Below are positions 4,618 to 5,605 of a DNA stretch of 5,605 nt, one piece after another; positions within the stretch are counted from its first letter, which is position 1; the number at the start of each line of letters is the position of its first letter. Source of the DNA: an uncultured Sphingobium sp. (GTDB lineage: Bacteria; Pseudomonadota; Alphaproteobacteria; Sphingomonadales; Sphingomonadaceae). A model generated the notes under the pieces. The model was not told the origin of the DNA, made no database searches, and saw only the letters and a program-made list of their open reading frames with translations. A program made the translations under genes and the position numbers. The stretch is taken from assembly GCA_913773715.1 (NCBI GenBank), contig CAJYHD010000591.1:1-5605 (forward strand). Direction: 5' to 3'.

Positions 4618-5019
4618 ATGCGGACTATGATCACAATCGTAATTGGCACGGTGTTGCTGTCGGGCTGTGCAGGCAAATCTGTACAGGCGAACGTTGCGGA
4701 GGGATGTTATCGCTTCGACGATGGAATACCCTTCTTTCGCGTAGCCGGTAAGACAGGAACCTTTGTCGACGAGTCTAGCCTAAAATCGTTTGAGATTGGA
4801 CCTTGGAGGTCCGACGGGCGCGAGGTGGAAGTGACCCCAGCCTTCATCCTACACGATGGCACCGTCAGCGCTCCCACCGGGGCCGCCAGAATGGCGGAAG
4901 CCGTTGAAACGCGCTCGTCCGGCGTTGTCCGATACAATCGGGTAAACGATCAAGTTATGTTGTCGATACCCGTTGAGGCATTTGGGTGGGCAACAGTACA
5001 TCTCGGAAAGCCATGTTGA
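4618..5019 (+). CDS. Putative lipoprotein (133 aa)
   Basis: This is a secreted, lipid-anchored protein of unknown function. Residues 1-17 form a lipoprotein signal (MRTMITIVIGTVLLSGC) with lipobox LSGC, so C17 would be acylated after cleavage. The mature part of about 117 residues is small and beta-rich in appearance, with motifs such as GCYRFDDGIPFFRV, GTFVDESSLKSFEIGPW and a C-terminal WATVHLGKPC. It contains two further cysteines (C30 and the terminal C133) that could pair. ATG 4618 is chosen because it gives a complete signal peptide; ATG 4627 is possible. There is no clear ribosome site, and two hairpins (4586-4603 and 4604-4614) sit just before the start. The frame is open upstream to 4375, but that part overlaps the preceding gene and repeat A and is not coding. 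The family is not recognised. Confidence 0.8.
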   Translation: MRTMITIVIGTVLLSGCAGKSVQANVAEGCYRFDDGIPFFRVAGKTGTFVDESSLKSFEIGPWRSDGREVEVTPAFILHDGTVSAPTGAARMAEAVETRSSGVVRYNRVNDQVMLSIPVEAFGWATVHLGKPC

Positions 5020-5096
5020 TCGAACGGGGCGGCCGCTAACCAGCGATCCTTGCCCAAAGCGGCAGGTTCGCTTCCCGCGGCTTTCGGACCTTCGGC

Positions 5097-5115
5097 GGCG
5101 GAGAAACCCTCCACC
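5097..5115 (+). repeat. Third copy of the repeat's hairpin head (copy C)
   Basis: A 19-base segment matching the hairpin opening of copies A (4483-4501) and B (5387-5405): GGCGGAG-aaacc-CTCCaCC, with one mismatch in the stem. It lies in the 139-base gap between the convergent lipoprotein (ending 5019) and small membrane-protein (ending 5159) genes. Similarity beyond the hairpin is faint, so it may be a decayed copy or just a similar hairpin. A separate hairpin, GACGCA-atg-TGCGTC (5144-5158), ends at the stop codon of the minus-strand gene. Neither has the T-run of a typical terminator. Confidence 0.35.
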
Positions 5116-5158
5116 GAGCCCTCCAAAATCGCGCACCTGGTCGGACGCAATGTGCGTC

Positions 5159-5335
5159 TCATCGTCGACGGGGCGCAGGCAATGTATGCGCGAGCCAATA
5201 GCTGAGGCCGCCGCATACACCAGCAATCAAAGCGATTGGCCACCCCGGCGGCACCACGATCCCAATTGCGGCTAAAGTTTCGAGGGCAGCGAAGAGAAAA
5301 ATTCCGGCTAGGGCACCCGTTACTAACAGCCGCAC
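5159..5335 (-). CDS. Small two-helix membrane protein (58 aa, start uncertain)
   Basis: This short protein has two strongly hydrophobic segments: about 3-22 (LLVTGALAGIFLFAALETLA) and about 29-47 (PGWPIALIAGVCGGLSYWL). A PP turn separates them, and it ends in a basic tail (PAPRRR). No known family is recognised. The GTG at 5335 is preferred because GAGG lies 7 bases upstream. A GTG at 5383 would add VFRFILEGFLASRGPV (74 residues in all) but has no ribosome site. The frame stays open to 5590, but that stretch runs through repeat B and reads as non-coding. The gene is convergent with the lipoprotein gene ending at 5019 and divergent from the lipoprotein gene starting at 5521. It could be a membrane partner of either, which is speculation. 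Confidence 0.55.
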   Translation of the reverse strand: MRLLVTGALAGIFLFAALETLAAIGIVVPPGWPIALIAGVCGGLSYWLAHTLPAPRRR

Positions 5336-5386
5336 GACAGGACCTCGGGACGCTAGGAAGCCTTCGAGGATAAACCGAAACACTAC

Positions 5387-5491
5387 TACGGAGAAGCCCT
5401 CCGCCGTACGTACGGAAGTACGGCGCCTCGGAGCCGAGCGGTACTCACATTCCGGCGATTTAGACCCACGGCAGCTGTCGCCCAATAGCGG
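5387..5491 (+). repeat. Divergent intergenic repeat, copy B, upstream of the 5521 lipoprotein gene
   Basis: This is the second copy of the 4483-4588 element, in the same orientation. It carries the conserved head CGGAG-aagcc-CTCCG, then a perfect 12-bp palindrome CCGTACGTACGG (5404-5415). The palindrome is nested in an alternative 8-bp stem, CGCCGTAC-n8-GTACGGCG (5402-5425). Copy A lacks the full 8-bp complementarity at this place. The element lies in the divergent gap between the minus-strand membrane protein and the lipoprotein gene, ending 29 bases before the latter's ATG. It may hold promoters for one or both. Its function is unknown. Confidence 0.6.
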
Positions 5492-5520
5492 ACGGTCTTT
5501 GATATGGTTATCATGGCAGG

Positions 5521-5605
5521 ATGGCGCTCTCTGGCTATGCTCTCCTTCCATCGCTTCTACTCTTGGCGGGATGTCCTGCGGGCAGACCAAGCGAGCAAAC
5601 CGTTG
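5521..5605 (+). CDS. Putative lipoprotein, 5' end only, runs off right edge
   Basis: 28 codons are visible. They form a lipoprotein signal sequence, MALSGYALLPSLLLLAGC, with lipobox LAGC, so C18 would be the lipid-modified residue, followed by PAGRPSEQTV. An in-frame TGA at 5500-5502 makes ATG 5521 the first available ATG. An AGG directly abuts the start, so ribosome binding is weak, and a -10-like TATCAT (5509-5514) could make the transcript nearly leaderless. The overlapping frame from ATG 5504 is also open but lacks a signal peptide and is Trp/Arg-rich, so I prefer this one. Like the 4618 gene, it sits just downstream of a copy of the intergenic repeat. The mature protein lies outside the window, so function cannot be judged. 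Confidence 0.6.
   Translation, partial: MALSGYALLPSLLLLAGCPAGRPSEQTV

Noticed and set aside
5384..5590. Upstream extension of the minus-strand membrane-protein frame
   Set aside because: It runs through repeat B and is antisense to the start of the second lipoprotein gene. The translation is Arg/Ser/Cys-rich and unlike the hydrophobic part.
5504..5605. Alternative open frame from ATG 5504 at the right edge
   Set aside because: It is open but Trp/Arg-rich with no signal or domain, while the frame from 5521 gives a textbook lipoprotein signal. It cannot be fully excluded because the window ends.
1..5605. CRISPR array, insertion sequence, toxin-antitoxin pair or defence system
   Set aside because: There are no regularly spaced short repeats, no transposase or known defence motifs, and no recognisable toxin or antitoxin among the small ORFs.

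Overview
The window looks like the edge of a prophage or phage-derived element in a GC-rich alphaproteobacterium, followed by a short accessory stretch of a different character. A sphingomonad host is my best guess from the style of the phage genes, the GC-rich codon use and the intergenic repeats. That is inference, since no rRNA, tRNA or housekeeping gene is present.

Positions 1-4027 carry nine genes, all on the minus strand and tightly packed. In transcription order they are: a LexA-type winged-helix protein with a GTG start (4027-3647); a 207-residue unknown protein with a possible C-terminal HTH (3666-3043); a gap holding a strong stem-loop and several inverted repeats (2897-3042); two small unknown proteins (2896-2633 and 2639-2430); a DUF3164 protein (2433-1795); an HNH endonuclease (1793-1446); a gap with a perfect 20-bp palindrome (1365-1384); a P27-family terminase small subunit (1342-872); a 52-residue ORF (862-704); and the first 232 codons of the terminase large subunit (697 to beyond base 1). 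HNH-TerS-TerL is the standard DNA-packaging start of HK97-like tailed phages. DUF3164 is best known from the early region of Mu-like phages, so the element is mosaic. Portal, protease and capsid genes would be expected beyond the left edge.

From about 4030 the character changes: AT-richer DNA, more intergenic space, genes on both strands and no phage hallmarks. It holds a 72-residue two-helix membrane protein (4242-4460, +), a 133-residue lipoprotein (4618-5019, +), a small two-helix membrane protein (5335-5159, -) and the first 28 codons of a second lipoprotein (5521 onward, +). A divergent repeat of about 105 bp lies just upstream of both lipoprotein genes in the same orientation, and its hairpin head recurs a third time at 5097-5115.

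The phage genes plausibly form an early block (LexA-like protein and its partner) separated by the 2919-2955 stem-loop from a middle block. The packaging genes may have their own promoter at the 20-bp palindrome. No integrase, transposase, replication gene, CRISPR array or RNA gene was found. I found no clear evidence of a new biological system. The best leads are the regulatory palindromes, the repeat associated with lipoprotein genes, and the very short gene set between the LexA-like protein and the packaging genes.
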